NCBI RefSeq assembly: GCF_003002955.1
Contig: NZ_PVTJ01000004.1
Location: forward strand, 427,897 to 491,896
Origin: Glycomyces artemisiae
GTDB taxonomy: Bacteria; Actinomycetota; Actinomycetes; Mycobacteriales; Micromonosporaceae
Direction: 5' to 3'
Length of the DNA: 64,000 bases
Position 1 is the first letter of the stretch; the number at the start of each line of letters is the position of its first letter. Positions 32,200 to 40,094 of this stretch are shown one piece after another. Position numbers and translations under genes: made by a program. The notes under the pieces are model-generated. The model saw only the letters and a program-made list of their open reading frames with translations, searched no databases and was not told where the DNA came from.

Positions 32200-34110
32200 C
32201 TACGAGATGACGGCGATGCTGCGGGTCCCGTCCTCGTCGACGTAGCTGATGGCCGCGCCGCTGGCGGCGGCGCTGATCTGCGCGTCGTGGCACCAGTCCG
32301 CGGGCACCGCGGTCCCCTCGGTCCCGGCCGCGGGGAGCGCGACCTCGACGGCCTCGCCCGCGGCGACCTCGTACAGGCGGCAGTCGGGCCGGGTCGGGTC
32401 GAGCGACTCGTCGGCGGCGAGCACGGCCCGGTTGTCGGGCAGCACGGTGCCCCAGCCGCGCGCGACCTCCGGGTCGAGCGGCGTGTAGCCCAGGCGCACG
32501 GACTTCTTGTAGAGCCGCTCGCCGGTGTCGGCGTCGTAGGCCATGACGCCCAGCCAGGAGCCCTCGCGGTCCTTCGCCGTGTAGCACTCGATGATCTGCA
32601 CGGTGCGCCGCTCGGCCTTGGGGACGTCGGCGCGGGCCTCGCCCCCGGCGACCACCCCCGAGGCGGTCGCGGCGGACGGCTGCGACAGGTGCAGGGTCCC
32701 GCCGCACGCCGAGGAGTTCGTGGACCCGAACGACTGGTCCTTCACCTGCCAGCGCTCGGCGCCGTCGTCGAGGCCGTAGGCGATGAGCCGGTGCTCGAAG
32801 CGGCGCGCGGAGAACGGGCCGTCGGTGACGCGGTGCTCGATGCGGCTGTCGATGAGGACGGTGTCGCCGGAGACGAGGAACGAGTCGGGGACGACCTCGG
32901 CGGCCTTGTCGACCTCCTGCTCCCAGGCGGTGGCGCCGTCGTCGAGGTCGAAGGCGAGGACGTAGTCGCGGGCGACGGGCCGGTCGGGCGCGGGCACGCA
33001 CTTGGCGAGGAGGGCGACGCGGCCCCCGGCGACCTGGGCGGCGTTCCCTTCGCAGCCGGGCGGCATCTCGGCGTCCCACAGGAGGTTCCCGCCGAAGTCG
33101 TAGACGTGGAAGACCTCGCTGCCGTCCTCGGCGAACAGGAGCCGGTCGTCGGCGAGGGCGAGGAGGGCGCCGGGGGAGCCGTCGAACCCGGCGGTGGCGA
33201 CCTCTTCGCCGTCGCGGGTGCGCAGGACGCGGACCTGGAAGTCGCCGCGGTCGTCGGCGCGGGGGCCGGTGAGGGCGACGAGGTCCTGCGGGTGGGAGAG
33301 GACGGGCGGCTGGGCGGCGAGCCAGTTCCAGCGGCGGTGGTACCAGACGGCGGCGCCGGTGGCGGGGTCGAGCATGGTGACGGCCTGCGGCGTCGGGTCG
33401 GCGGGGTGGTCGGTGCGCAGGAGCCCGTAGGGGGTGTCGGTGAAGCGCTCGACGCCGGCGAGCGCGGCGAGGCCGTCGAGGCCGGCCTCGTTGACGGCGG
33501 TGTCGCCGGTGCGCACGTCCTGGTTGGCGAGTTCGGCCCAGCGCTGCATGGCGGGGGCGAGGGCGGCGGCGAGGAGCACGACCACGGCGACGGCGAACAC
33601 GCCGACCTTGCGGCGCATGGACTTCGGGGGGCGGGCGCGCCCGCCCGCGTAGCCTTCGACGACGAATTCGGAGAGGGCGAGGAGGCCGCCGCCGAGGACG
33701 CCGAAGCCGTACGCGAGGGCGGCGACCCCGGCGCGGTGGGTGATGAACTGGCCGGGCCCGGCCTCGGGCATGGACGAGTAGACGGCCCATCCGGCTGCGG
33801 CGGCGAACACAGCGGTGGCGAGCGCGGCGATGATGATGCGCAGGCCGGTGTGGGCGGCGGCGGTGGTGATGACGGCGGCGGCGATGAGCACGGACGCGAC
33901 GGTGCCGATGATCATGTACACGCCGGAGGACCCGGTGCTGGTCGCGCCGGTCCCGAACGACGCCCAGACGAGGAGCACGGCCCAGCATGCGAGCGCGGTG
34001 ATCCCGGCGGCGCGGAGGAAGACGCGGGCGAGCGGGCGCCCGTTCCTGGGCGCGCGCGGCGGCGCCGCGTCGGTGCTGGAGCGGCCGGCGCCGGAAGCGT
34101 TGTGGGACAT
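32200..34110 (-). CDS. Membrane protein with PQQ-like beta-propeller ectodomain
   Basis: 636 residues. A 30-residue cytoplasmic N-terminus is followed by five membrane helices (about 31-53, 64-87, 89-112, 127-154, 168-190) and an outside domain of about 440 residues. The ectodomain shows repeated outer strands such as TMLDPATGAAVWYHR, YDFGGNLLWDAEMP, LAFDLDDGATAWEQEV and MAYDADTGERLYKKS, the pattern of PQQ-like/BamB-type propellers without the tryptophan-docking Ca/PQQ residues of dehydrogenases. Probably a binding or scaffolding protein at the cell surface; function unknown. The ATG at 34108-34110 has AAAGAGGG just upstream. Confidence 0.8.
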   Translation of the reverse strand: MSHNASGAGRSSTDAAPPRAPRNGRPLARVFLRAAGITALACWAVLLVWASFGTGATSTGSSGVYMIIGTVASVLIAAAVITTAAAHTGLRIIIAALATAVFAAAAGWAVYSSMPEAGPGQFITHRAGVAALAYGFGVLGGGLLALSEFVVEGYAGGRARPPKSMRRKVGVFAVAVVVLLAAALAPAMQRWAELANQDVRTGDTAVNEAGLDGLAALAGVERFTDTPYGLLRTDHPADPTPQAVTMLDPATGAAVWYHRRWNWLAAQPPVLSHPQDLVALTGPRADDRGDFQVRVLRTRDGEEVATAGFDGSPGALLALADDRLLFAEDGSEVFHVYDFGGNLLWDAEMPPGCEGNAAQVAGGRVALLAKCVPAPDRPVARDYVLAFDLDDGATAWEQEVDKAAEVVPDSFLVSGDTVLIDSRIEHRVTDGPFSARRFEHRLIAYGLDDGAERWQVKDQSFGSTNSSACGGTLHLSQPSAATASGVVAGGEARADVPKAERRTVQIIECYTAKDREGSWLGVMAYDADTGERLYKKSVRLGYTPLDPEVARGWGTVLPDNRAVLAADESLDPTRPDCRLYEVAAGEAVEVALPAAGTEGTAVPADWCHDAQISAAASGAAISYVDEDGTRSIAVIS

Positions 34111-34204
34111 GCCCTCTTTCTACCGGTCACCGGCCGCCCGATCCGGGCTTTCGCGCAGATCGCGAGCGGGTTTCTCCCTTGAGGGCAGCCTGAATGGCGA
34201 TCGG

Positions 34205-34249
34205 CCCACTGGGCCCCCCGGTCGCAACCCTGACACGGGGGTCCGACAC
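34205..34249 (-). repeat. Intergenic element, copy G
   Basis: On the minus strand GTGTCGGAC-N8-CAGGGT is followed by TGCGACCGGGGGGCCC. It is one of two copies in the same orientation, 105 bp apart, in the 266-bp gap between the PQQ-like gene start and the thpR stop. Confidence 0.85.
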
Positions 34250-34315
34250 TTCCTGGATCGCCGTTCGGAGCCGCGGACTTCAGGGCAGCGGCAGAGCCGG
34301 GGACAGCGGAATCGC

Positions 34316-34354
34316 GGGCCCCCGGTTCAACACCCTGACACGGGGGTCCGACAG
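34316..34354 (-). repeat. Intergenic element, copy H
   Basis: On the minus strand CTGTCGGAC-N8-CAGGGT is followed by GTTGAACCGGGGGCCC. The CCCCCG and CGGGGG blocks can pair. It lies 22 bp downstream of the thpR stop (34377) and tandem to copy G. Confidence 0.85.
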
Positions 34355-34376
34355 TCGGGCAGGCCCCGTCCGGCGG

Positions 34377-35042
34377 TCAGCCGCCGAGGGGGGCCGCCGC
34401 CATGGGGGTGTAGTGCGGCTGGACGCCGGTCGGGGCCTTGCCGAAGTCGGACTTGTAGAGGACGAGCTCGCCCGCGGTCCAGCTGGGGCCGTAGTAGCGG
34501 CGGAGGGTGAGGAGGTCCTGGGCGGCCTGCTGGTTGGTGACGCGGTCGCCGGGGCGGGCGAGGGTCACGTGGGGGCGGTACTGCTTCTGGTCGACCGGGA
34601 GGTCCGCGGCGATGAGGCCGGCGCGGATGCGGTGGACGAGGTCGACGAGGGCGGCGACGTCGCCGTCCAGGCCGGCGTAGACCACCGAGTAGCGGCCGCG
34701 GCCGAAGCGCCCGCCGCCGGAGACGCACAGCCGCATCGGCGCGGACTCGCGCGCGGCGGCGGCGACGGCCTCGGCGGCCTCGGCGCAGCGGGCGGCGGGG
34801 ACGTCGCCGAGGAAGGCGAGCGTGAGGTGCCAGTTCTCGGACCGGACCAGGCGGCCGCCGGTCGCGGGCCTGCGGCCCGCGGCGCCGGGGCGGCTGGGGG
34901 CGCCGCGGCGCGCGATGTTGAGGTCGGAGACGACTTCGGCGAGATCGGCGACGGCGTTGTCGGGAAGCGGAAGCGCAGCGAAGAGGCGCTCGGTCCGTAC
35001 CTGGGGTGCGGCCTGTACGGCCGCGGTGGCGGAGGCACTCAC
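34377..35042 (-). CDS. thpR: RNA 2',3'-cyclic phosphodiesterase (2H phosphoesterase)
   Basis: 221 residues. The two HxTx signatures of the 2H fold are present, HLTLAF and HVTLAR, spaced as in ThpR/LigT. These enzymes open 2',3'-cyclic phosphates on RNA ends. A 20-residue low-complexity insertion (RRGAPSRPGAAGRRPATGG) follows the first helix. The GTG at 35040-35042 has GGAGGG upstream. The gene stands alone. Substrate in vivo is not known for most family members. Confidence 0.88.
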   Translation of the reverse strand: MSASATAAVQAAPQVRTERLFAALPLPDNAVADLAEVVSDLNIARRGAPSRPGAAGRRPATGGRLVRSENWHLTLAFLGDVPAARCAEAAEAVAAAARESAPMRLCVSGGGRFGRGRYSVVYAGLDGDVAALVDLVHRIRAGLIAADLPVDQKQYRPHVTLARPGDRVTNQQAAQDLLTLRRYYGPSWTAGELVLYKSDFGKAPTGVQPHYTPMAAAPLGG

Positions 35043-35364
35043 TGGATTCCCTCCAGGGGCTCTACTCGGGATCGGTGACCCGCGCCTGCGTCGAGCGGTG
35101 TGTCGGCGCGACGTGGTCGAGGGCTGTCACGATGTGCCTATCCTCGCAGCAACTTCCGACGTTCATTCAGTGAAATCCCATTGGACGGGACAGTAATTTC
35201 GCGGAAGTAACGTTCGAGTTGACTCCTGAGACCCCAGAGCCGCAGGAGGTTCGGGGCGATTGCGGCGAAGTCGGGCACCACGCGAATCCACACGGATCAC
35301 TCTGGTTCACCTGCTGGGATTCACCGATACGGGACGTCACACCCCTTGTGGAGGCTCCTGCCCC
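35043..35364. other. Gene-free stretch between thpR start and MFS stop
   Basis: 322 bp. It holds no supported gene. A 22-codon GTG ORF on the minus strand ends just before thpR but lacks supporting signals. Copy M of the intergenic element lies at its right end. The thpR promoter must be here, but I cannot pick one -10/-35 pair with confidence. Confidence 0.5.
35334..35356 (+). repeat. Intergenic element, copy M (short, diverged)
   Basis: ACGTCACAC-N8-GAGGCT keeps the spacing and the right half of the motif but lacks the following CGGGGG block. It lies just beyond the MFS stop codon at 35365. Confidence 0.5.
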
Positions 35365-36627
35365 TTACGGCATGGCCTTGCCGCCGAGCGCGGCCGCGCG
35401 GCGGCGCACCTGCGCCCGCTTGGCGAGCGCGACGGCCGCGGGCGTCGCGACCGCGATGAGGCCGCCGAGCCACAGGCCCGCTCGGGCGCCGTACTGCTCC
35501 ATGAACCAGCCGACGATCGGCGCGAACACGGCCGTGGAGCCGAGGAACACGAGCATGTACAGGCTCAGCACGCGGCCGCGGAAGTCGGCGCGCACGCCCA
35601 TCTGGACGCGCTGGTTCGCGGCCTGCGCGTAGTAGACCATCGCGAACCCGGTGGGCGCCAGGAGCGCCATCGCCGACCACAGCGAGGGCGCGAGGCCGAC
35701 GGCGAACGTGCCGACGCCCAGGAGCGACGACGACAGGAGCATCGTGTTCAGCGTGGGCCGCCCGGAGCGGCGGCCGGAGGCGAGGGACCCGGCGAGCGCG
35801 CCGACCGCGAGCGCGGTCAGGAGCAGGCCGTAGGAGTCGGCGCCGGTGCGGAACTCGGTGCGCGCCAGCATGGACAGGGTCAGCGCGAAGTTGAACGTGA
35901 AGCCCGAGACCAGGAGCGAGACGACGAGGACCGCGATGATGTCGGGCCGGGCGCCCGCGTAGCGCAGGGCCTCGCGGATGCCGCCGGAGTCGGCGCGGCG
36001 GTGCACGGGGTTGGAGAGGCTGCGGCGCAGCAGGACCGCGCAGGCCGCGGCCGGGCCGAGCGCGAGCACGGCGCAGGCGACGATCACGGTGCCCGTCGAG
36101 GTGACGGCGATGAGGACGCCCGCGAGGGCGGGCCCGGCGATGCGGCTGGTGTTGAAGATGGCGCTGCCGAGGCCGACGGCGTTGGGGAGCGCTTCGAGTT
36201 CGACGATCTCGGAATAGAACGCCTGGCGGGCCGGGCCTTCGACGACGGCGACGGACCCGAACGCGAACATGCCGAGGTAGACCATCCACAGTTCGATGTG
36301 GCCGGTGAACACGACGGCGCCGAGGACCGCGATGACCGCGGAGGAGGCGAGGGAGCAGAAGAGGAGGACGCGGCGCTTGTCGAAGCTGTCGGCGATCTTC
36401 CCGCCGTGGAGGCCGAAGAGGAGGTAGGGGCCGAACTGGAGCGCGAGGGTCCAGCCGAGGGCGGTCCCGGAGTTCCCGGAGAGTTCGAGCACGAGCCAGG
36501 AGACGGCGGTCGTCTGGAGCCAGAACGCGAGGGTGCCGACGAGCTGCCCGGCGGCGTACACCCGGAAGGCGGGGTAGGCGAGGGCTCTGAACGTGTGGCG
36601 CAGCTGGCCGAGGAGGACCGGAGACAT
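35365..36627 (-). CDS. MFS transporter (EntS/MFS_3-like exporter)
   Basis: 420 residues with about twelve membrane helices. The cytoplasmic loop motif GGKIADSFDKRR between helices 2 and 3 is the major-facilitator signature, and VEGPARQAFYSEIV is typical of the MFS_3/EntS branch, which exports siderophores, drugs or lipids. The start is the only ATG, 36625-36627; a TTG nine bases upstream would overlap the -10 box. The gene is alone and preceded by a nested palindrome (36645-36670) that overlaps the promoter, so repression by a TetR-type factor is likely. Substrate cannot be told from sequence. Confidence 0.88.
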   Translation of the reverse strand: MSPVLLGQLRHTFRALAYPAFRVYAAGQLVGTLAFWLQTTAVSWLVLELSGNSGTALGWTLALQFGPYLLFGLHGGKIADSFDKRRVLLFCSLASSAVIAVLGAVVFTGHIELWMVYLGMFAFGSVAVVEGPARQAFYSEIVELEALPNAVGLGSAIFNTSRIAGPALAGVLIAVTSTGTVIVACAVLALGPAAACAVLLRRSLSNPVHRRADSGGIREALRYAGARPDIIAVLVVSLLVSGFTFNFALTLSMLARTEFRTGADSYGLLLTALAVGALAGSLASGRRSGRPTLNTMLLSSSLLGVGTFAVGLAPSLWSAMALLAPTGFAMVYYAQAANQRVQMGVRADFRGRVLSLYMLVFLGSTAVFAPIVGWFMEQYGARAGLWLGGLIAVATPAAVALAKRAQVRRRAAALGGKAMP

Positions 36628-36670
36628 CGCATTCAAGTGTATTTACTTACCGGTCGGCAAGCCAGTAAGT
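36628..36670 (-). promoter_or_regulatory. Promoter and TetR-type operator of the MFS gene
   Basis: TACACT (36636-36641, minus strand) is 8 nt before the ATG. Immediately upstream, TTACCG-GT-CGGCAA (36647-36660) is a 14-bp near-palindrome (one mismatch), and ACTTAC/GTAAGT (36645-36650 and 36665-36670) form a second pair. They cover the -10/-35 spacer, so binding would block transcription. The regulator gene is not in the window. Confidence 0.5.
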
Positions 36671-36700
36671 GAGACCGATTTCTCTCGTCCGCGACGCAAA

Positions 36701-36734
36701 GCGGCGGGGCGGGCCCGGAGGCCCGCCCCGCCGC
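36701..36734 (-). terminator. Perfect 14-bp hairpin after sepH
   Basis: GCGGCGGGGCGGGC (36701-36714) and GCCCGCCCCGCCGC (36721-36734) pair perfectly around a CCGGAG loop. TTTGCG follows on the minus strand. It is 22 bp past the sepH stop at 36757. Confidence 0.75.
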
Positions 36735-36756
36735 GGAAGCGAGGTGCGCTGAGCGC

Positions 36757-37776
36757 CTAGTCCTTGCCGGCGGACCCGAAGAGGACGTCGTCCCAGCCCG
36801 GCAGCTGGTTGCGCGGCTTCGACCCGGCCGCCGCGAGCGGCGGGACGTTCAGGTCGTCGTCGGCGACGGTCCGCTTGTTCGGGCGGAGCACCGCGAGCGA
36901 GGGGACCTCGGGGGTCTCCCGCTGCTCGGGCGCGGTCGTCCCGGGCAGGCCGAGCTGCGAAGTGCGCTTGCCGCGCCCGCCGACGTCGTCGAGCGGGCGC
37001 TCCAGGACCTCCCGGAGGCGGTCGCGGCGCAGCGGGTCGGGCCGGGCGTCGTCGTCGCGATCCTGCAGGCCGTGCATCGGGTCGCGCGAGGGCCGCACCG
37101 GGTCGCCGGGGCGCACGCCGAGGTCGCTCGGGGCGTCCTTCGGGGCCGCGACCTGCGTCGGCAGCGGCGTCGAGAGGAACTGCGCCATCTCGTCGTCGGG
37201 CGTGACGGTCTGGCGGGCCCGGTCGAGCTTCCAGCGGGCGCGCGCGGTGGTCTTCCCGGAGGACCAGGACGCCTGGACGAGCCAGGAGCCGTCCTCGGTG
37301 CGCCACGCGTCCCACGACACGGCCTCGGGGTCGACCCCGTGGGTGCCGAGCTTCACGTCGACGACGTTCGACATGCGCTCGCCGCGCTCCGAAGTCGCCA
37401 GCCGCGAGCGGCGGGCGGCCTGGGCGAGCATGGCGCGCTCCTGGAGGACCGGCCCGGCGTAGCGGAGCACCCGGTCGACCGCGACCTGCGCGGAGGCGGC
37501 GATGTCCTCGGCGGACTCGCCCGCGCGGATGCGGGTCTGGATGTCGCGCGGCGACAGGTTGACGGCGGCGGGGCGCTGCGGGACGGGGCGGCTCGCGGCG
37601 GCGGGCTTGGACGGCGGGGCGTCCACTTTGGCCCGGATGGCGCTGCCGCCCTCGGGGACGTCGACGACCGCGGCGACCCGCTCGTCGAGCGGGAGGGCCA
37701 GCAGGCGGCCGAGTTCGTCGGCGAGCACGAGCGCATGACCGTCCTCAGAGAGGGCTACGAACCGTACCGGCCTCAT
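36757..37776 (-). CDS. sepH: Septation protein SepH (DUF3071)
   Basis: 339 residues from the ATG at 37774-37776, which has GAGGGG 8 nt upstream and yields the family N-terminus MRPVRFVALSEDG; a GTG nine bases earlier is the alternative. The DUF3071 domain (1-170) includes a helix-turn-helix-like segment LSPRDIQTRIRAGESAEDIA. The remaining half is disordered, charged and Pro-rich, with a conserved C-terminal patch (QLPGWDDVLFGS). SepH binds FtsZ and stimulates its assembly during Streptomyces sporulation septation. A strong hairpin follows the gene. Confidence 0.93.
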   Translation of the reverse strand: MRPVRFVALSEDGHALVLADELGRLLALPLDERVAAVVDVPEGGSAIRAKVDAPPSKPAAASRPVPQRPAAVNLSPRDIQTRIRAGESAEDIAASAQVAVDRVLRYAGPVLQERAMLAQAARRSRLATSERGERMSNVVDVKLGTHGVDPEAVSWDAWRTEDGSWLVQASWSSGKTTARARWKLDRARQTVTPDDEMAQFLSTPLPTQVAAPKDAPSDLGVRPGDPVRPSRDPMHGLQDRDDDARPDPLRRDRLREVLERPLDDVGGRGKRTSQLGLPGTTAPEQRETPEVPSLAVLRPNKRTVADDDLNVPPLAAAGSKPRNQLPGWDDVLFGSAGKD

Positions 37777-37949
37777 GCCTTCCACCCCTCGTGTCTTCGT
37801 CAGCGCCGCATTGCCAGCTCATCCGAGCGTACGCCCAACCCTACCGGCGGACCACAACCGGCGGGGTGCCTATAAGCGATCGCGGCGGCGCGACCCCCGG
37901 CGGTGTCCGTCCGCGGCAACGCGATGCCGACTCGCGTCGGCGTGACCGA

Positions 37950-37984
37950 TTGTCGCGGGGACTGTCGCAGCGTACATTGGCAGC
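37950..37984 (+). promoter_or_regulatory. Leaderless sigma-70-type promoter of the DUF2530 gene
   Basis: TTGTCG (37950-37955), 17-bp spacer, TACATT (37973-37978), 6 nt, then the GTG at 37985. Both boxes and both spacings are good, making this the clearest leaderless promoter in the window. Confidence 0.65.
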
Positions 37985-38314
37985 GTGTCCACCGACGGAA
38001 GTTCCCAGCCCCCGGCCGCGTCAGCGTCCGGCTCGTCGGCGAACCCCCGCGCCGCCTACCACCGGGTGAAGAAGACCCCCGAGCTGCCGGCGGCCGAGGC
38101 CGTACGGCTGCGCATGACGCCGATCGCCGTCGCCGGGACTCTGGTGTGGACGGTCGCGCTGATCCTGACCCAGCTGTTCCGCGAGCAGCTCGCGGACTCG
38201 GGGAGGGAGTGGTGGGGCGCGTGCGCGCTCACCGGCGTCGTCATCGGCCTGCTCGGGACGGCCGCGATGGTCGTCGCCGACCGGCGCCACTTCGGCGGCG
38301 ACCGGAAGGGCTGA
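37985..38314 (+). CDS. DUF2530 small membrane protein
   Basis: 109 residues. A Ser/Pro/Ala-rich N-terminus (1-40) precedes two membrane helices (about 47-65 and 77-101) separated by a short loop (FREQLADSGREWWG) and a basic tail. It matches the actinobacterial DUF2530 family, of unknown function. The GTG start is fixed by the leaderless promoter. It converges on the DUF3027 gene with only 17 bp between stops. The neighbourhood MFS-DUF2530-DUF3027-mqnB-mqnD-cold shock resembles a gene order I recall from other actinomycetes. Confidence 0.85.
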   Translation: MSTDGSSQPPAASASGSSANPRAAYHRVKKTPELPAAEAVRLRMTPIAVAGTLVWTVALILTQLFREQLADSGREWWGACALTGVVIGLLGTAAMVVADRRHFGGDRKG

Positions 38315-38331
38315 AGGCCCGGCGGGACCCG

Positions 38332-39120
38332 CTAGAGGATCTCGGAGCCCTCGTCGTCGTAGACGATCTCGGACTTCTCCACGCCCTGCGGGGTGGTGTC
38401 GACGAACTCGCTGATCTGCGAGTGCGCACCGCAGCCGTGGTCGGCGGAGACGACGCGGGCGTCCTCCGAGGAGTACAGGTTCGCGCAGGCGCCGAACGCG
38501 AGGCGCATCGACCCGGCGAGCGGCAGGAAGAACCCGCAGGTGCCGCAGCGGGCGGGCGCGGGCGCGGCCTCGGCGATCGGGGCGGTGGGGCCGCGGTCGC
38601 CGTCGTACCAGCGCTGCGCGGTCTCGGCGCGGCCCTCGCGGTTCATGACGCGCTCGCGGCCCAGGCCGAGCTCGAAAGCGATGTCCTCGACGGCGTCGTC
38701 GTCGGAGAGCTGGTAGGCGGGCATGAGGCGGTCGTCGTCGTCCTCGGTGGGGAGGACCTCGCCGGTGCCGACCTCGCCGCCTTCGAGGCGGTCGGCCCAC
38801 GGCACCCACGCGGGGGCGCGGAGCGCGTCGGGGCCCGGCAGGAGCGCGGTCTCGGAGACGGTGGCAACGCGGGCGCGCGGGGCGCGGGTGAGCACGACGG
38901 CCCAGCGCCAGCCGCGGTAGCCCGGGAGGGTGCACTCGAAGTAGTGGGTGACGACCCGCTCCGACTCGGCCTCGACGCTCAGGTGCTCCCCGATCCCGTC
39001 CCCGGCCTCCTCGGCGGCCTCGCGGGCGAGGTCGACGGCATCGGCGAGCGCCTTGTCCAGACGCGGCTTGCGGGCGCGGGCGGTCTTGGCGGCGGCGGAA
39101 GTGGTGGAGCTGTCAGGCAC
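38332..39120 (-). CDS. DUF3027 protein
   Basis: 262 residues from the GTG at 39118-39120, preceded by TATGCT and 7 nt; an ATG at 39132 is in frame but lies within the -10 box. The N-terminal part has KPRLDKALADAVDLAREAA; the centre has GYRGWRWAVVLTR and WVPWADRL. Near the C-terminus CGTCGFF, FGACANL and DHGCGAHS supply four or five cysteines plus His, suggesting a zinc site. The family is confined to actinobacteria and has no known function. Soluble; probably cytoplasmic. Confidence 0.87.
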   Translation of the reverse strand: MPDSSTTSAAAKTARARKPRLDKALADAVDLAREAAEEAGDGIGEHLSVEAESERVVTHYFECTLPGYRGWRWAVVLTRAPRARVATVSETALLPGPDALRAPAWVPWADRLEGGEVGTGEVLPTEDDDDRLMPAYQLSDDDAVEDIAFELGLGRERVMNREGRAETAQRWYDGDRGPTAPIAEAAPAPARCGTCGFFLPLAGSMRLAFGACANLYSSEDARVVSADHGCGAHSQISEFVDTTPQGVEKSEIVYDDEGSEIL

Positions 39121-39133
39121 GCCCTCAAGCATA
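39121..39133 (-). promoter_or_regulatory. Leaderless-type -10 box of the DUF3027 gene
   Basis: TATGCT (39128-39133, minus strand), 7 nt, then the GTG at 39120. It decides the start codon in favour of the shorter protein. Confidence 0.55.
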
Positions 39134-39216
39134 GGTCAGCTCGCGCCCGCACCCGGCGGACGGTGCGGCCGCGAGGGAGCGGGATGCGCCACACCTGCGC
39201 GGTGGACGGGCCGGAA

Positions 39217-39254
39217 ATGTCGTACCCCGGAGGGACGCTGGAAACCGGGGGCCC
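39217..39254 (+). repeat. Intergenic element, copy D
   Basis: ATGTCGTAC-N8-GACGCT followed by GGAAACCGGGGGCCC. CCCCGG and CCGGGG can pair. It lies between the divergent DUF3027 and mqnB genes, 220 bp before mqnB. Confidence 0.7.
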
Positions 39255-39464
39255 TTACCCAGAGGTCAACCTCGGGCTGCCCTCGGACCCGGAGCACGGA
39301 CCGCCGCGCGCGGTCGTGCCGTGCGGGTGAGGGTTCGGCCGTCCGAGTCCGCGAGAGCGGGCCGCCGCGCGAGCGGACGGGCGCAGGCCGACCTCGGACC
39401 GCCCGCGGGATCGCTGCGGCGGGCGCCACGGTCCGTGCGGCGGCCGGAGCGGGGGCGGGGCCGG
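39255..39464. other. Remainder of the DUF3027-mqnB intergenic region
   Basis: GC-rich spacer after copy D. I see no gene, hairpin or promoter here apart from the mqnB -10 box at its right end. Confidence 0.5.
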
Positions 39465-39477
39465 TACCGTTTCAGGC
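39465..39477 (+). promoter_or_regulatory. Leaderless-type -10 box of mqnB
   Basis: TACCGT (39465-39470), 7 nt, then the ATG at 39478. No ribosome site is present. Confidence 0.5.
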
Positions 39478-40092
39478 ATGCGAATACTCGTCGTGTGCGC
39501 GGTCGCCGAGGAGGCCCAGGCCGTCGAGGCCGGGCGCTCGCTCCGCCACGAGCTGGACATCCTCGTCTGCGGCGTCGGCCCGGCCGCGGCCGCCGCCTCC
39601 ACCGCGCGGACCATCGCCGAGAACAGCCACATGGGCCGCGCCTACGACGTCGTCGTCAACGCGGGCATCTGCGGGGCGTTCCAGGGCCGCGCGAAGATCG
39701 GCGACGTGCTCATCGCCACCGACTCCGTCCACGCCGAGCTCGGCGTGAACCTCCCGTGGCGGTTCCAGCCGATCGACGAGATCGGGTTCGGCACCAACCG
39801 GATCGGCTGCAACACGGTCCTGACCGTCGCCGTCGAGGGCGTGCGCGGCGAGATCCTCACCCTCGCGTCGATCACCGGCTCCGACGGGCAGGCCGCGAAC
39901 CTCGCCCACCGGTACCCCGACGCGGTCGGGGAGGCCATGGAGGGCTTCGGCGTCGCGACCGCCGCCCAGCACGCGGGCCTGCCGTTCGCGGAGATCCGCA
40001 CCGTCTCCAACTTCGTCGGCGACCGCGACGTCGAGAAATGGGACTGGGGCTCGGCCCTGAAGTCCCTCACCGGCGCGATCAGGGAGCTGTAG
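39478..40092 (+). CDS. mqnB: Futalosine hydrolase
   Basis: 204 residues of the nucleoside-phosphorylase fold. It removes hypoxanthine from futalosine in the alternative menaquinone pathway. MRILVVCAVAEEAQAV, ILVCGVGPAAAAAST, VVVNAGICGAFQG (purine/ribose loop) and AMEGFGVATAA (the ME(G) ribose-binding motif) match the family, as does EIRTVSNFVGDRD. mqnD follows after 2 bp. The other pathway genes (mqnA, mqnC) are not in this window. Confidence 0.95.
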   Translation: MRILVVCAVAEEAQAVEAGRSLRHELDILVCGVGPAAAAASTARTIAENSHMGRAYDVVVNAGICGAFQGRAKIGDVLIATDSVHAELGVNLPWRFQPIDEIGFGTNRIGCNTVLTVAVEGVRGEILTLASITGSDGQAANLAHRYPDAVGEAMEGFGVATAAQHAGLPFAEIRTVSNFVGDRDVEKWDWGSALKSLTGAIREL

Positions 40093-40094
40093 GC

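Noticed and set aside
35070..35140. 22-codon GTG ORF upstream of thpR as a leader peptide
   Set aside because: The nearest -10-like sequence is not TANNNT at leaderless spacing and there is no ribosome site; not enough support.
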